The position numbers were made by a program, and so were the translations under genes. This document shows positions 1 through 10,353 of a stretch of DNA of 64,000 nt, one piece after another. The stretch is from Paenibacillus radicis (ex Gao et al. 2016) (GTDB taxonomy: Bacteria; Bacillota; Bacilli; Paenibacillales; Paenibacillaceae), in contig NZ_BMHY01000004.1 of assembly GCF_014641555.1 (NCBI RefSeq), positions 310,001-374,000 on the forward strand, in the 5' to 3' direction. The notes under the pieces were generated by a model that worked only from the letters and a program-made list of their open reading frames with translations, was not told the origin of the DNA and did not search any database. Within the stretch, counting starts at the first letter, position 1. Every line of letters begins with the position of its first letter.

Positions 1-3000
1 CCGAATCTCTGCGGGCATTAGCAAGACGTCAGGGAGTAACGCTATATACCGTTCTGCTCTCCATTTACTATACGCTGCTTGCGAAATATACGGGTGAATC
101 CGATATCGTAGTCGGTACGGCAGCCGCCAGACGGATGCGGCCAGAGCTGCAAAACGTGGTTGGAATGTTCGTCAACATGGTTCCGATTCGCCTGCGCGGG
201 CAAAGTGACACGCGTTTCGACCATTGGCTGAAGCAGGTCCATGGGGAGGCGCTGACGGCAATCGGCAATGGTGATGTGTCTTATGAAGAAATAGCGGAGC
301 TGGCGAATGTGAAGCGGGAATACGGGCGGAATCCGTTGTTCGATTCGGTGTTTACGCTGCAAAACATGGAGCTACCCGAATGGCGGAGCAAGGATATCGT
401 TTATACCCGCCAAGCCATAGACAGCGGAGCGGTCAAGTTCGACCTGACTTGGGAGTGCGTGGATACGGGGGCAGGGATCGCCTTTTCGCTGGAGTATGCG
501 CTGAATTTGTACGATAAGCGAGCCGCTGCACAGTGGGCCCGGCATTATATAGCGCTAGCTCAGGCAGTCGCCGCTCAGCCGCATGCGGCACTTGGCGAGC
601 TTGATCCTGTGGATGACCAAGAGCGGACACTGCTATTCCAGTTGAGCCGTTCATCTGCCGCGCCTACACAAGATCTGTCACTGCACAGGCTGTTTGAGCG
701 GCAAGTTCTGGAGACCCCGCAGCAAATTGCCGTTGAAATGGGCAATGTGGCGTATACCTACAGCGAGCTCAATGAACGTGCCAACCGTTTGGCGCGTATA
801 CTTGTGAGCCGCGGCGTCACACCGAGGGCGAAGGTAGCTCTGCTGCTGCGGCGGTCGCCGGATATGATTGCGGGGATACTGGCCGTGCTGAAGGCTGGAG
901 CTGTCTATGTGCCGATTGATCCGCAATATCCCGAAGAGCGGATTAGGTTTATGCTGCAGGATACAGAAGCACGGGTGATCTTAGCTGCGGATGTGACGAT
1001 GGAGACGGTCGCCCGAGCTGCGGGTGACCGTATCGATGTCGTCAACTTGGATGAACTCAATACGAGATGGATCAATGAGTCCGGCCATAATCTGGATAAC
1101 GACAGCTCTGGTGATGCTCTCGCTTATATCATGTATACATCCGGCTCGACAGGCAAGCCGAAAGGGATTATGACCTCTCATCGCAATGTGTCCCGGATTG
1201 CCGTCCATACCGATTATGTGAGGATTTCCGAAAATGATGCGCTGCTGCAGCTCTCGAATTATGCCTTCGATGGTTCAACCTTCGATGTGTACGGAGCACT
1301 GTTGAACGGTGCGAAGCTGACGCTGGTTGGCGAGGAACAAGTTGCAGATGTTCTGTCGCTGAGTGAGCTGATTGAAGATAAAGGCATTACCGTATTCTTT
1401 GTGACCACGGCGCTGTTCAATACGCTGGTTGAACATGGGCTAGAGGCGCTGCGCGGCGTACGCCACATTTTATTTGGCGGAGAGCGCGCTTCCGTACCGC
1501 ATATCCGCAAAGCACTCCGCGCACTTGGACCGGGTGTGCTGCTGCATGTGTACGGACCTACAGAAACGACCGTGTTCGCTACCTGCTATCCGATCATGGA
1601 AGCATGGGACGAACAAGTTCAGGCTACGGTGCCAATCGGGGCGCCTATCGCGCGTTCAGAGACGCTTGTGCTGAATGAACAAGGCCGATTGCAACCGGAC
1701 AGGGTACCTGGCGAGCTGTGGATTGCGGGCGACGGTATCGCATCAGGCTATGTCAATTTACCGGAGCAGACGGCTTCGAAATTTCGCCCGCATCCGTTCC
1801 GCGAAGGTGAAACGGTGTACAGAACCGGCGACCTCGTGCGCCGCTTGCCTGATGGAAATCTGGAGTTTCTGGACCGTATCGATAGTCAGGTCAAGCTGCG
1901 TGGTTACCGGATTGAACTAGGCGAAATCGAGAGCAGGCTGCTGGAGTGTGCGGGCGTCAAGGAAGCTTTTGTAACGCTGATCGAGAATGATGGTGCCCCG
2001 TATTTATCTGCCTATATCGTTGCGGAGCAAGCCGAGGGGCAGGCAAGCATTCAGAGCCAATTAACAGGCAAGCTGCCTGCATTTATGATTCCATCCGCCT
2101 TTGTACTGCTGGAGAAGCTGCCGCTGAATGGAAGCGGCAAGGTAGATAAAAAAAGTCTGCCTGCTCCAGAGCGGACAGTCCAGCATGAAGCACCAGCTAC
2201 AGAAACTGAGAGCATTGTCGCAGAATTGTGGCAAGAAGTGCTTCATGCAGAAAAAGTCGGCGCGCTGGACCACTTTTTTGAGCATGGAGGCCATTCGCTG
2301 AAGGCAGCGTCATTGACCTCGGCCATCTACAAACATTGCGGGGTACGCATGCCGCTTCAGGAAATTTTCAAGCTGCCGACAGTCAGAGAGCAGGCGGCCT
2401 GGATCGACAAGGCTGCAAAGGAAGCATACGAGCCTATTAGAAATGCGCCTAAAGCCGCCTCCTATCCGCTCAGTCCGCAACAGCGGCGCATGTTTTTGGC
2501 AGAAAGCATGGCGAATATCGGACTCACTTACCATATTCCGCTTGTGCTTAAACTAACGGGTGCGGTGGATGAGAGCAGAATCGAGCCAGCACTTCAGAAG
2601 CTGATCGACCGGCATGAGCCGCTGCGGACCTCCTATCATTGGATCGACGGCATCCCAGTCCAGACCGCACACGATTCGGCCGCCTTTGTCCTGCAAAGAG
2701 CGGAACTGACGGAGACACCGCTGCTGGAATGCATGAAACAGTTTTTCCAGCCGCTTGAGCTTGCCGCAGCACCGCTGCTTGCTGCATGCTATTGCCGGGC
2801 TGCTTCAGAAGAAGCGGAGGTCTATCTACTGTTCAACATCCACCACATCGCTTCGGACGGCATATCCGTCAAGCTCCTGCTGGAGGATTTGGCTGCTTTT
2901 ATCGAAGGAGCGGAGCTTGCGCCGCTAGCTCTTCACTACAAGGATTATGCCAATTGGCTGGAGCAGCAGTCCGGCTCGGAGCGTGATAAAGCAAGTCAGG

Positions 3001-6000
3001 CCTTTTGGAGGGAGCAGCTTGCAAAACTACCCGCTCCGCTCGATATGCCGCTGGATCTGCCGCGCGGCGACCGCCAGACGTTTGCTGGTGATACGTACAC
3101 CTTCCACATTCCGGCAGCACTCGCCGCGCGGTTGAAAGAGACAGCTGCACACGCCGAGGCGAGCTTGAACAGTCTGCTCTTTGCGGCTTATGCGCTGTTG
3201 CTCAAGGGAACAGCCCATCAGTCGGAATTTGTAATCGGTTCTTTGGCAGCAGGCCGGGTACATCCTGACACGGAGCAAATGATCGGGATGTTCAATCAAT
3301 TCCTGCCGATAGGGATGCAGATAGCGGATGAAATGCCGGTTACGGCGTTGGTCGGTGAGACCCATGGGCGTTTGTTAGCTGCCTATAATCATGGCGAAGT
3401 CAGTTTTGAGCACATGATGGAGGCAGCCGGGGAACACCATGATCCAACGCGCAACCCGTTATTCGATACGATGCTGATTCTTCACAATCAGTTCGAAGAT
3501 GAGAAATTGGCGGTACACGGGAACGGCTGGAGCATGGAGCCTCTGCCCGTCAGCCACGGAATATCCAAGCTCGACTTCAAGCTTGATCTGTATAGCGATG
3601 GGGAAAGCGGTCTAAGAGGAGAATTAGAGTATAATACGGGATTATTTCAAAGCGATACAATGGAACGGCTGGCAGCGCGGCTGCTTTACATTTTGGAGCA
3701 AATGGCAGCCAGTCCTGACCTGCTCTGTGGCGATGTCGTCATGACAACGCTTGTCGAAGCAGACGCTTTTGCAGCATGGAATGAGACCGAGAATTCATAC
3801 CCGTCGGATAAAACGATTCATGGGTGGTTCGCCGAGTCCGCAAGGCGGTGGCCGAACCGGACGGCAGTACGGTCAGCCGAAGGCACGCTGACCTACGAGG
3901 AACTGAATGACCGTGCCGACCGCATGGCTGCCGTGCTAAGGAGCAAGGGAGTTGCCATCGAAACGATTGTGCCGATTGCTGCTCAACGCTCATTGTCTAT
4001 GATGATTACGATCATGGCAGTGCTTAAAGCGGGCGGGGCCTATTTGCCAATCGATCCGGAGCATCCGCCAGAGCGGATCCGAAGCATTCTGGAGGATAGC
4101 GGAGCCAAGCTGCTTCTGTCGGGAGCCAAGTGGATTCCTACGCTCCCGTACTTCCAGGGCGAAACGCTTAATTTGGATGACCTTGCTGCTGCATCGGAGT
4201 TATCAATGGGCGCAGGGAAAGTCGACCTGTCGTTTGAAGCTGGCCCCGAGCATTTGGCGTATGTCATTTATACGTCAGGCTCCACCGGCAAGCCCAAAGG
4301 CGTTATGGTGGAGCACCGCGCGGTAATCAACAGGCTGAACTGGATTCAGACAGCGTATCCGCTGAATGAGCACGACGTTATTTTGCAAAAAACACCGGTT
4401 ACGTTCGATGTTTCGGTATGGGAGCTGTTCTGGTGGAGCTTTGCTGGCGCCTCGCTTTATTTGCTGGAGCCGGGCGGGGAGAAGGAGCCGTCGCTCCTGC
4501 TGCGCACCATTAAAGAGCAGGCGGTAACGGTAATGCACTTTGTGCCGTCAATGCTGGGCGTCTTTTTGCCCTATGCTGCGGACAGGGGAAGAGGCGGCGA
4601 GCTTTCTTCCCTGCGATACGTCTTTGCGAGCGGCGAAGCCCTCAAGCCCCGTCATGTTGCAGGCTTTTACAGCCTGATGGATCGCGGCGGTAGCGGGGGC
4701 CGACTCATTAATCTGTACGGTCCGACGGAAGCAACGGTCGATGTCAGCTATTATGATTGTCCGGACGTTCAAGCAGGTACAATTCCAATTGGCAAGCCAA
4801 TTCATAACATCCGGCTCTACATCGTGGATGAGAGGATGAGACCGCAGCCGATCGGTGTGTCCGGAGAGCTGTGCATTGCGGGTGCCGGTCTTGCGCGAGG
4901 ATATCACAACAAGCCGGAGTTAACCGAGCAGAGCTTTGTTCCAAATCCGTTTACCGCAGGGGAAAAGCTGTACCGGACTGGCGATCGCGCAAGGTGGCTG
5001 CCAGACGGTAATATTGAATATTTGGGCCGCTTCGACCATCAGGTCAAGCTGCGCGGTCTCCGCATCGAATGCGGCGAGATCGAGCACGCGCTTCTCTTGC
5101 AGGCCGAAGTCCTCGATGCGGTAGTAAAGACGGTGACAGACTCTGCGGGAGAGCCTGCGCTATGCGCATATCTCGTGACAGCGGACGGTGAAATACCGCA
5201 GGAAGGCAGCCTTCGGACTGCGCTTCAAGGGCTGCTGCCGGAGTACATGGTTCCTTCGTATTTTATTGCGATGGAAGCGTTTCCTCTTAGCCCGAGCGGC
5301 AAAGTCGACCGAAGCGGCCTGCCGCAGCCGCAATTCGCTGCTTCATTGGCTTGCGGCGGCGAGGCACTGGCTACGCCAACAGAGCAGCAGCTGGCTGAGC
5401 TTTGGCGGATCGTGCTCGGTCTGAACGCCAGCGAGCCGGACACTCAAGCGACACTCGGAAGAGACGCTCATTTCTTCCAATTAGGCGGCCATTCCTTGCG
5501 TGCCGCACAGCTTGCGGGCTTGATCGAGCAGCGTTATGGAACGGCGTTTGCGATGAAGGATGTGTTCGGCGCCCCCTTGCTTAGGGAAATGGCGGTTCGC
5601 ATCGACAACGCGCCGCCTAATCGTGATCGGCCCGCGATTATTACCCGAGCGGCAGACCGGCCGTTCTATCCATTGTCTCTCGCGCAGAACAGACTCTTTG
5701 TGCTGCAGCAGCTCTACCCGGGCAGCACAGCCTACAATCTCCCGCTTGCTCTGAATCTCAGGGGAGAGCTGGATCAGGACAGGCTTCGCGGGGCGATTCA
5801 AGGACTGATTGACCGCCATGAACCGCTGCGCACCAGCTTTGAATGGATAGACGGCAAGCCAATACAGCGTGTTCATGATCGCGTTACGTTTGAACTCTCC
5901 AAGCATGTGTTGCTGGATGCAGCAGATGTGAATACATTTGCGCGTACGGTCGTCCGTCCGTTCGATTTAAGAAAGGCTCCGTTAGTTCGGGCATTTCTTG

Positions 6001-9000
6001 CGACGGACGGCGAAAGCCGGCATACGCTGCTGCTAGACATTCATCATATCGTCACGGACGGTGTATCCATGAACGTCATGGCGGGCGATTTCGAGCAGCT
6101 GTATCGCGGCGGAGCCTTGCAGCCATTACCAATCATGTATAAGGATGCAGCCGTGTGGCAGCAGGAGTGGATGGCTTCGGAGGCGAGAGTGCAGCAGGAG
6201 CAATATTGGGCATCCCGGCTAGCCGGTACGCTTCCTGTGCTGCAATTACCGACCGATTATTCGCGGCCGCCCGAACAAAGCTTCGAAGGCGCTAAGCTTG
6301 CACTGCCGATTTCGGCGGACCTTATCCAGGCAATGGGCAGTGCGGCAGAGCAATGGGGCGTTACGCCATTCCATATCTGGCTTGCTGCTTACCATACGTT
6401 ATTGCATCTGATAACGGGGCAGGACGATCTTATTGCAGGTACGCCGATTGCTGGCCGCTTCCATCCTGCAACAGAGTCTCTGGTTGGGATGTTAGTCAAT
6501 ACGCTTCCGATTCGCAGCGGGCCATCCGGCGAACTGCCGTTTAGAGACTTTGCCGGACAGATCAAAGAAACGATGCTTGCGGCGTTGGACAATAGCTTGC
6601 TCCCCTTCGAACACATGGTGACGATGCTGGATGTGCCGCGTGATCTGAGCCGCAATCCGCTGTTTGATACGATGTTTGTCATGCAGCATATGGAGTCCGG
6701 ACAGACGGCAGCGGACGCCTTGCAATTCGAAGTGCAGGTGCCGGATAATCGCGTTTCGAAGCTGGACTTGACGTTTGAGATTGCAGATCAGGGCGCCAAG
6801 GGCACAGCCTTGACGATCGAATATGCGACAGCACTGTTTAATGAAGACAGCATACGCAGAATGGCTGATTGGTATGTCCGTATTATCAGTCTTGCACTGG
6901 CTGAGCCCGAGATACCGCTTGGAAAGATCGGACTGCTTGACGACAAGACGGCGGAAATGATGAGCCGACAATTCAATCGTACAGCTGCGCCGTATGCAAG
7001 CGGCGATACGATAGAAATATATCTCGAAAGACAAGCAGCACAGACACCACAGGCCGTTGCGGTTATGGCTGAGGATGGAGAACTGACGTATGCGGAATTG
7101 AACCAGAGGTCGAACCGGATGGCGCAGGCGATCAGAAAGCAAGGCGTCAAACGGGAAGAGCGCGTAGCCGTCGTCATGGATCGCAGTCTGAAGATGATGA
7201 TTGCCATCTTTGGTGTGCTGAAGGCGGGTGGAGCTTATGTACCTGTTGCGCCGGGCTTACCGACGGAGCGAATCCGCTACATGCTGGACAATTCCGGAGC
7301 CAAGCTTGTCCTGACAAAGGGTAAGGGCCCGGAAGGATTGGAGACGCTTGTACCATGTATAGACGTTCATGAAGCATTGTCGCAGGAGCAGGACGATTCC
7401 CCTGTGGAGAAGCTGCATGATTCACGCTCGCTTGCTTATGTACTGTATACATCAGGATCGACTGGACTGCCGAAAGGCGTCATGATCGAGCATCATTCGG
7501 TCGTCAACCGGATCGGTTGGATGCAGAAGCAATACGGACTGGACGCGAGCGGAGTTATTTTACAAAAAACACCGATTACCTTCGACGTATCGGTCTGGGA
7601 GCTGTTCTGGTGGAGCTTTGCGGGAGCCAAGCTGGTTCTGTTGCCTCCGGGAGGCGAGAAGAACCCTGCACTCATGATGGATACGATAGTTCGGTATGGC
7701 GTAACGACGATGCATTTTGTACCCTCCATGCTGCATTTGTTTCTGGAGCATCCCGGCTTATTGCGCGGCGAAGCCAGACTAGAGAGCCTGCGGCATGTGT
7801 TCGCCAGCGGCGAAGCGCTGACTGCCGATCAGGTGCAGCGGTTCCGCGAGCGAATCGGAAGTCCATGCGATACCAGGCTTGTGAACTTGTATGGACCAAC
7901 TGAGGCGACGGTGGATGTAACCTATTACGATTGCTCAGATGGTGATATTCCCATTCAAGTGCCGATTGGCAAGCCAATCGACAACACCTCCCTTTATATC
8001 ATGAGCGAAGGAGGGAAGCTCCAGCCTGTCGGCATTGCCGGGGAACTATGCATATCCGGCGCGGGCCTCGCACGAGGTTATATTGGACAGCCTGATTTGA
8101 CAGCAGAAAAGTTCGTTGATAACCCGTATGCGGCGGGCAGTCTGATGTATCGGACAGGAGACCTTGCCAGATGGCTGCCTGACGGAACAATTGAATATTT
8201 GGGCCGAATCGACCATCAGGTGAAAATAAGAGGGCAGCGCATCGAATGCGGGGAAATCGAGCAAGTGCTGCTTCATCATCCGGCGGTAGCAGAAGCAGTG
8301 GTCATGAAGCGGAACCATGCAAACGGAAGCGAATCCTTATGCGCATACATCGTTGGCTCCGAACCTGTAGATCATCAGGAACTTCGGGATTTTGCAGCGC
8401 GGCGTTTGCCGGATTATATGGTTCCTTCAACTGTGATCGAGCTGCCAGTCATACCCCTGTCTATAAACGGTAAAATCGACCGAAAGGCGCTGCCGGAGCC
8501 AAAGCCTGATTCAGACAGCAGCACACTGGTCGTCGAAGCGGCAAGCGATATCGAGATGGCGATTACTGCCGTATGGCGCGAAATTCTGCAACGGGACGAC
8601 TTTGGCATTCATCATCGTTTCTTCGATGTGGGGGGAGACTCACTGCTTCTGGTGAGAGTGCATCAACGGCTGGAGGACCTGTACCCGGGTACCCTCGGTG
8701 TGACAGACTTGTTCACCTATCCGACGATACGATCACTCGCGAACTATCTGGAATCGAGAAATCGCGAGCTCGCAAGCTGGAGCTGGGGCGGCCTGCCGTT
8801 AGCAGACGACTGTATTAATAGCAGCTATACCACAGAGCGGACCGGCAGCGTTCAGTTCAAAGTGGATAGGACGGTTGCGCAAGAGCTTGCTGAACTCGCA
8901 GCATCCCGTTCGGTGACCGTTGAAGCTTTGGCTTATGCCGTATATCTGTACTTCTGGCGCGGCGAGTCTGGCATCAGCCGGCTTGTACTGCCAGCAATGA

Positions 9001-9422
9001 CGGATAACGGGCTGATTGCCCCGAAAGAAATCGACTTTGTGGAGGTGCGTAATTTTGATACGCTGCTGCACCATGCTGCCAAGCGAGTGAGCGCCGGAGA
9101 ATGTTATAGCGCAAGGCAAATCAAAAAGCAGCCGCAATCCGACGCCGGATTTACCTTGTTCCCGCTGTTTGCTGGAGCAGTCCGGCATGGCTTCCAAGAG
9201 CAGGAGACCCTGCTGGAACGATTCGATGTTGTACTGTATATGAATGGCGCTGCTTCACTAAGCGGGGTGGAAGGGGCAGAGCTTGGCGGGGTATGGGCGT
9301 ACAACGCTCGGCGCCTCAGCAAGAATGCAGTACTGGAGTGGGCTTCCGCTTATCTGGAGCTGCTGTCGAGCGTAGTTGAGCAGTATCGCGCTGCAGCAGA
9401 CAGTGCAGCCTCAAGGGAGTAG
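1..9422 (+). CDS. Non-ribosomal peptide synthetase, three modules (5' end outside window)
   Basis: The frame is open from base 3, so the start lies to the left; 3139 residues are visible. Domains by nucleotide: end of a C domain (to about 620), A1 (about 680-2130, YTSGSTGKPKG near 1132), PCP1 (GGHSLK near 2288), C2 (HHIASDG near 2842), A2 (about 3790-5320), PCP2 (GGHSLR near 5484), C3 (HHIVTDG near 6042), A3 (about 6990-8500), PCP3 (GGDSLLL near 8629), and then only the C-terminal half of a C domain (about 8830-9415). Pockets read by alignment to GrsA are DGFFLGVVF (Ile-type) for A1 and DVWHFSLVD (Ser-type) for A2 and A3. No epimerase, methyltransferase or thioesterase is present. It probably hands an Ile-Ser-Ser chain to the PKS encoded downstream. 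The NRPS identity is certain; the substrates are inferred. Confidence 0.97.
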   Translation, partial: ESLRALARRQGVTLYTVLLSIYYTLLAKYTGESDIVVGTAAARRMRPELQNVVGMFVNMVPIRLRGQSDTRFDHWLKQVHGEALTAIGNGDVSYEEIAELANVKREYGRNPLFDSVFTLQNMELPEWRSKDIVYTRQAIDSGAVKFDLTWECVDTGAGIAFSLEYALNLYDKRAAAQWARHYIALAQAVAAQPHAALGELDPVDDQERTLLFQLSRSSAAPTQDLSLHRLFERQVLETPQQIAVEMGNVAYTYSELNERANRLARILVSRGVTPRAKVALLLRRSPDMIAGILAVLKAGAVYVPIDPQYPEERIRFMLQDTEARVILAADVTMETVARAAGDRIDVVNLDELNTRWINESGHNLDNDSSGDALAYIMYTSGSTGKPKGIMTSHRNVSRIAVHTDYVRISENDALLQLSNYAFDGSTFDVYGALLNGAKLTLVGEEQVADVLSLSELIEDKGITVFFVTTALFNTLVEHGLEALRGVRHILFGGERASVPHIRKALRALGPGVLLHVYGPTETTVFATCYPIMEAWDEQVQATVPIGAPIARSETLVLNEQGRLQPDRVPGELWIAGDGIASGYVNLPEQTASKFRPHPFREGETVYRTGDLVRRLPDGNLEFLDRIDSQVKLRGYRIELGEIESRLLECAGVKEAFVTLIENDGAPYLSAYIVAEQAEGQASIQSQLTGKLPAFMIPSAFVLLEKLPLNGSGKVDKKSLPAPERTVQHEAPATETESIVAELWQEVLHAEKVGALDHFFEHGGHSLKAASLTSAIYKHCGVRMPLQEIFKLPTVREQAAWIDKAAKEAYEPIRNAPKAASYPLSPQQRRMFLAESMANIGLTYHIPLVLKLTGAVDESRIEPALQKLIDRHEPLRTSYHWIDGIPVQTAHDSAAFVLQRAELTETPLLECMKQFFQPLELAAAPLLAACYCRAASEEAEVYLLFNIHHIASDGISVKLLLEDLAAFIEGAELAPLALHYKDYANWLEQQSGSERDKASQAFWREQLAKLPAPLDMPLDLPRGDRQTFAGDTYTFHIPAALAARLKETAAHAEASLNSLLFAAYALLLKGTAHQSEFVIGSLAAGRVHPDTEQMIGMFNQFLPIGMQIADEMPVTALVGETHGRLLAAYNHGEVSFEHMMEAAGEHHDPTRNPLFDTMLILHNQFEDEKLAVHGNGWSMEPLPVSHGISKLDFKLDLYSDGESGLRGELEYNTGLFQSDTMERLAARLLYILEQMAASPDLLCGDVVMTTLVEADAFAAWNETENSYPSDKTIHGWFAESARRWPNRTAVRSAEGTLTYEELNDRADRMAAVLRSKGVAIETIVPIAAQRSLSMMITIMAVLKAGGAYLPIDPEHPPERIRSILEDSGAKLLLSGAKWIPTLPYFQGETLNLDDLAAASELSMGAGKVDLSFEAGPEHLAYVIYTSGSTGKPKGVMVEHRAVINRLNWIQTAYPLNEHDVILQKTPVTFDVSVWELFWWSFAGASLYLLEPGGEKEPSLLLRTIKEQAVTVMHFVPSMLGVFLPYAADRGRGGELSSLRYVFASGEALKPRHVAGFYSLMDRGGSGGRLINLYGPTEATVDVSYYDCPDVQAGTIPIGKPIHNIRLYIVDERMRPQPIGVSGELCIAGAGLARGYHNKPELTEQSFVPNPFTAGEKLYRTGDRARWLPDGNIEYLGRFDHQVKLRGLRIECGEIEHALLLQAEVLDAVVKTVTDSAGEPALCAYLVTADGEIPQEGSLRTALQGLLPEYMVPSYFIAMEAFPLSPSGKVDRSGLPQPQFAASLACGGEALATPTEQQLAELWRIVLGLNASEPDTQATLGRDAHFFQLGGHSLRAAQLAGLIEQRYGTAFAMKDVFGAPLLREMAVRIDNAPPNRDRPAIITRAADRPFYPLSLAQNRLFVLQQLYPGSTAYNLPLALNLRGELDQDRLRGAIQGLIDRHEPLRTSFEWIDGKPIQRVHDRVTFELSKHVLLDAADVNTFARTVVRPFDLRKAPLVRAFLATDGESRHTLLLDIHHIVTDGVSMNVMAGDFEQLYRGGALQPLPIMYKDAAVWQQEWMASEARVQQEQYWASRLAGTLPVLQLPTDYSRPPEQSFEGAKLALPISADLIQAMGSAAEQWGVTPFHIWLAAYHTLLHLITGQDDLIAGTPIAGRFHPATESLVGMLVNTLPIRSGPSGELPFRDFAGQIKETMLAALDNSLLPFEHMVTMLDVPRDLSRNPLFDTMFVMQHMESGQTAADALQFEVQVPDNRVSKLDLTFEIADQGAKGTALTIEYATALFNEDSIRRMADWYVRIISLALAEPEIPLGKIGLLDDKTAEMMSRQFNRTAAPYASGDTIEIYLERQAAQTPQAVAVMAEDGELTYAELNQRSNRMAQAIRKQGVKREERVAVVMDRSLKMMIAIFGVLKAGGAYVPVAPGLPTERIRYMLDNSGAKLVLTKGKGPEGLETLVPCIDVHEALSQEQDDSPVEKLHDSRSLAYVLYTSGSTGLPKGVMIEHHSVVNRIGWMQKQYGLDASGVILQKTPITFDVSVWELFWWSFAGAKLVLLPPGGEKNPALMMDTIVRYGVTTMHFVPSMLHLFLEHPGLLRGEARLESLRHVFASGEALTADQVQRFRERIGSPCDTRLVNLYGPTEATVDVTYYDCSDGDIPIQVPIGKPIDNTSLYIMSEGGKLQPVGIAGELCISGAGLARGYIGQPDLTAEKFVDNPYAAGSLMYRTGDLARWLPDGTIEYLGRIDHQVKIRGQRIECGEIEQVLLHHPAVAEAVVMKRNHANGSESLCAYIVGSEPVDHQELRDFAARRLPDYMVPSTVIELPVIPLSINGKIDRKALPEPKPDSDSSTLVVEAASDIEMAITAVWREILQRDDFGIHHRFFDVGGDSLLLVRVHQRLEDLYPGTLGVTDLFTYPTIRSLANYLESRNRELASWSWGGLPLADDCINSSYTTERTGSVQFKVDRTVAQELAELAASRSVTVEALAYAVYLYFWRGESGISRLVLPAMTDNGLIAPKEIDFVEVRNFDTLLHHAAKRVSAGECYSARQIKKQPQSDAGFTLFPLFAGAVRHGFQEQETLLERFDVVLYMNGAASLSGVEGAELGGVWAYNARRLSKNAVLEWASAYLELLSSVVEQYRAAADSAASRE

Positions 9423-9498
9423 CAAGTCCCAGACCGAGCTGCGCCCTGCCCTAGAATACATCTAACAGAACTGACAGAAGGAAGAAAGGAGCTTTGCT

Positions 9499-10353
9499 GT
9501 GAAAAAAGTGTTGATCATGATAGGGAATATTGCGCTCTATCTCGGGGTCTTTTATGCGCTGCTCTATCTGCTCCGTTCTACTTACAATTACGAAGCGACG
9601 CAGAACTTCGCCAAGTTTCTGGATGTTAACCCGGCCATGTTTATGGTCGTTCTGTTCACGCTGATTACACTGGTGTACTTGATTATTTTTCGTATCAAAG
9701 GCTGGATCTGGCCCCAAGAGGATAAAAATCTGTTCCGCGCAGCAGGTTTCAGACGGCTTAGTGCCTCGCGCGTCTTGCTGATGATTGCCCTTGGTCTTGC
9801 CGGAAGCCTATTCAGCATCGGGCTGATCGTCATTGACGATATTGCGAAACAATTTCCATCCATTCCTGCACTGGTCGACGATCTGATCAGGGGAGATTCC
9901 ATCTGGTACGTCATTCTCGGCGCCGGTTTGATTGGTCCCGCATTTGAAGAAATATTGTTCAGGGGCCTGATTTTTAGGGAGCTTCGCAGGGTGATGCCGG
10001 TATATGCAGCGTTGGTACTGCAAGCAGGGGCTTACGCCTACTTCCAGCCAAGCGCAGCACTTTCGGTCATCAGCATCGGCTCGGGTCTGATTTATGGGGT
10101 CTTGTATTTGCGTACCGGGTCGCTGTGGGCACCGATTCTCGTACAGAATACGGCCATGAGCACAATTTTTCTATTTAAATACATCGGATTCTACGAATGG
10201 TTTGGCAGGCTGGGCGATATTTGGCTGTATATCATTACAGCGCTCTGTCTTATTGCATTGATAGGAGGCTCCGTCTATGTCTGGCGGACCTCCGGAAATG
10301 GCGGCATCGGCGAACAGGCTAACGGCAGCACAAAAGGGGGTCTGACTGTATGA
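9499..10353 (+). CDS. CPBP (CAAX protease / Abi-like) intramembrane protein 1
   Basis: A 284-residue polytopic membrane protein with a GTG start behind AGAAAGGAG. The CPBP/Abi signature is visible as E150-E151-xxx-R155 (FEEILFRG), followed by the usual hydrophobic block ending LYLRTGSLWAPI. The later metal-binding histidines expected in this family are replaced: the FxxxH position reads AYAYFQ and the HxxxN position reads QNTAM. Catalysis is therefore doubtful. It is the first of three paralogous genes between the two megasynthase genes and overlaps the next by ATGA. Family members include type II CAAX prenyl proteases and bacteriocin-immunity proteins, so self-protection or a membrane-assembly role is a reasonable guess. 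Function is not shown by the sequence. Confidence 0.88.
   Translation: MKKVLIMIGNIALYLGVFYALLYLLRSTYNYEATQNFAKFLDVNPAMFMVVLFTLITLVYLIIFRIKGWIWPQEDKNLFRAAGFRRLSASRVLLMIALGLAGSLFSIGLIVIDDIAKQFPSIPALVDDLIRGDSIWYVILGAGLIGPAFEEILFRGLIFRELRRVMPVYAALVLQAGAYAYFQPSAALSVISIGSGLIYGVLYLRTGSLWAPILVQNTAMSTIFLFKYIGFYEWFGRLGDIWLYIITALCLIALIGGSVYVWRTSGNGGIGEQANGSTKGGLTV

Noticed and set aside
6492..7142. Long open frame of 216 codons on the minus strand within the NRPS
   Set aside because: It is antisense to conserved C and A domain sequence. Its product shows no motif, and such shadows are expected in GC-rich genes.
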